From NCBI GenBank assembly GCA_033763635.1, contig JANRKG010000472.1, positions 1 through 6,495 on the forward strand: a stretch of 6,495 nucleotides of DNA, written 5' to 3'. The notes below the pieces were generated by a model. It ran no database searches. It worked only from the letters and a program-made list of their open reading frames with translations, and was not told where the DNA came from. The translations under genes and the position numbers were made by a program. This document shows positions 6,076-6,495 of this stretch, piece after piece (the first letter of the stretch is position 1; the number at the start of each line of letters is the position of its first letter). The stretch is from JANRKG01 sp033763635. Lineage in GTDB: Bacteria; Cyanobacteriota; Cyanobacteriia; GCF-001939115.

Positions 6076-6104
6076 TTGCAACGGTATCTCTTTAGAAAAT
6101 TAAC
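6072..6104. repeat. AT-rich inverted repeat between convergent genes
   Basis: GTTAATT (6072-6078) and AATTAAC (6098-6104) are exact complements separated by 19 bases. They span both stop codons (TAA at 6073-6075 on the plus strand and 6092-6094 on the minus). The 16-base gap between the genes leaves room for nothing else, so this could be a weak shared terminator, but the stem is almost all A-T and no clear T-run follows on either strand. Confidence 0.25.
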
Positions 6105-6495
6105 TCCTGAATCAAGCGGGCTGCCTGGATTGTTCCATTCTCATAGGGGCCAGGTTTGGGATGATGCCCCATCAATAAACTCTGAACTGCTTCTACAACT
6201 TTTTCGGGTGCGGTCGCAGGAACCAGAGGCCAGGTAGGCGAAATGCCCAGCCAGCGATAGACCCGGGTATGTTGGCGATCGTATAGACGGGTCGCAGGAT
6301 TGACTACAAACGGAATATTGAGTGCCTGACATTCAAAAAAAGTGCCATAGCCTGCCCCTCCCACAACTACATTGGCGGATGGAAGGCATTCGATTGCGGG
6401 CCAGTGGAATCGGAACAACTCAGGTGGACATCCCGGAGGTGGGATCGGGGCGAGACAGCGTACAGCAACTTCGGGACATGCCTCCGCGAGTCGAT
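6092..6495 (-). CDS. Glycosyltransferase, GT-B/MurG-like C-terminal part (5' truncated)
   Basis: The minus-strand frame is open from its stop (TAA at 6092-6094) through the window edge, so at least 133 residues are present and the N-terminal domain lies outside. The TTG at 6416-6418 is an internal codon, since coding sequence continues upstream of it. The segment has the look of a GT-B C-terminal nucleotide-sugar domain: a predicted strand and Pro-rich stretch, then the P-S-A-N-V-V-V-G-G-A-G-Y-G-T-F-F-E block (6332-6379), then E-C-Q-A-L-N-I-P-F-V and R-L-Y-D-R-Q-H-T-R. This GGAGY-T-x-x-E-x-x-A-L-x-x-P layout is shared by MurG, UDP-glucuronosyl-type and related family 1/28 enzymes, where it contacts the nucleotide-sugar diphosphate. 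Donor and acceptor cannot be inferred, and MurG itself is unlikely because its usual H-x-G-A-x-T motif is replaced. The gene converges on the WG-repeat gene, so it belongs to a different transcription unit. Confidence 0.7.
   Translation of the reverse strand, partial: RLAEACPEVAVRCLAPIPPPGCPPELFRFHWPAIECLPSANVVVGGAGYGTFFECQALNIPFVVNPATRLYDRQHTRVYRWLGISPTWPLVPATAPEKVVEAVQSLLMGHHPKPGPYENGTIQAARLIQELIF

Noticed and set aside
5767..6081. Minus-strand frames opposite the WG-repeat gene
   Set aside because: They are periodic shadows of the repeats on the other strand.
1..6495. tRNA, rRNA, CRISPR array, insertion sequence or defence system
   Set aside because: No cloverleaf, rRNA, spacer-repeat, terminal-repeat or transposase signal was seen; the window is filled by housekeeping and repeat-protein genes.

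Overview
This 6.5 kb window looks like ordinary chromosome from a cyanobacterium. Three things point there. The CbiD, GuaA and GlmM proteins carry cyanobacterial-type N-termini. The genes are dotted with CGATCG, the core of the HIP1 palindrome GGCGATCGCC; I counted about 19 copies by hand, against fewer than two expected for a random hexamer. The intergenic repeats match the DnaA-box form known from cyanobacteria, TTTTCCACA. Genus cannot be decided from the window; base composition is moderate, roughly 50% GC by eye.

Layout, left to right. Positions 1-219 hold a possible 3' end of an upstream gene and a weak promoter candidate. cbiD (220-1344, corrin ring C1 methylation in cobalamin/pseudocobalamin synthesis) is followed by a 168-base gap with a hairpin and T-tract. 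guaA (1513-3144, GMP synthetase) should start at a GTG, not at the TTG further upstream. A 294-base gap (3145-3438) follows and is the most interesting part: it has short palindromes and three identical TGTGGAAAA boxes spaced 21 and 20 bases apart. glmM (3439-4914, phosphoglucosamine mutase) comes next, and 42 bases later a secreted WG-repeat protein (4957-6075). A convergent, edge-truncated gene (6092-6495, minus strand) encodes the C-terminal half of a GT-B-type glycosyltransferase.

The four plus-strand genes do not form one pathway. cbiD and guaA serve cofactor and nucleotide synthesis. glmM feeds UDP-GlcNAc and so peptidoglycan and other envelope polymers, and its close neighbour is a predicted exported repeat protein, so an envelope connection is possible but unproven. 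I see no new multi-gene system. The best lead is the phased DnaA-box array in front of glmM, which could be a DnaA-controlled promoter, a DnaA-titrating locus, or part of a replication origin.
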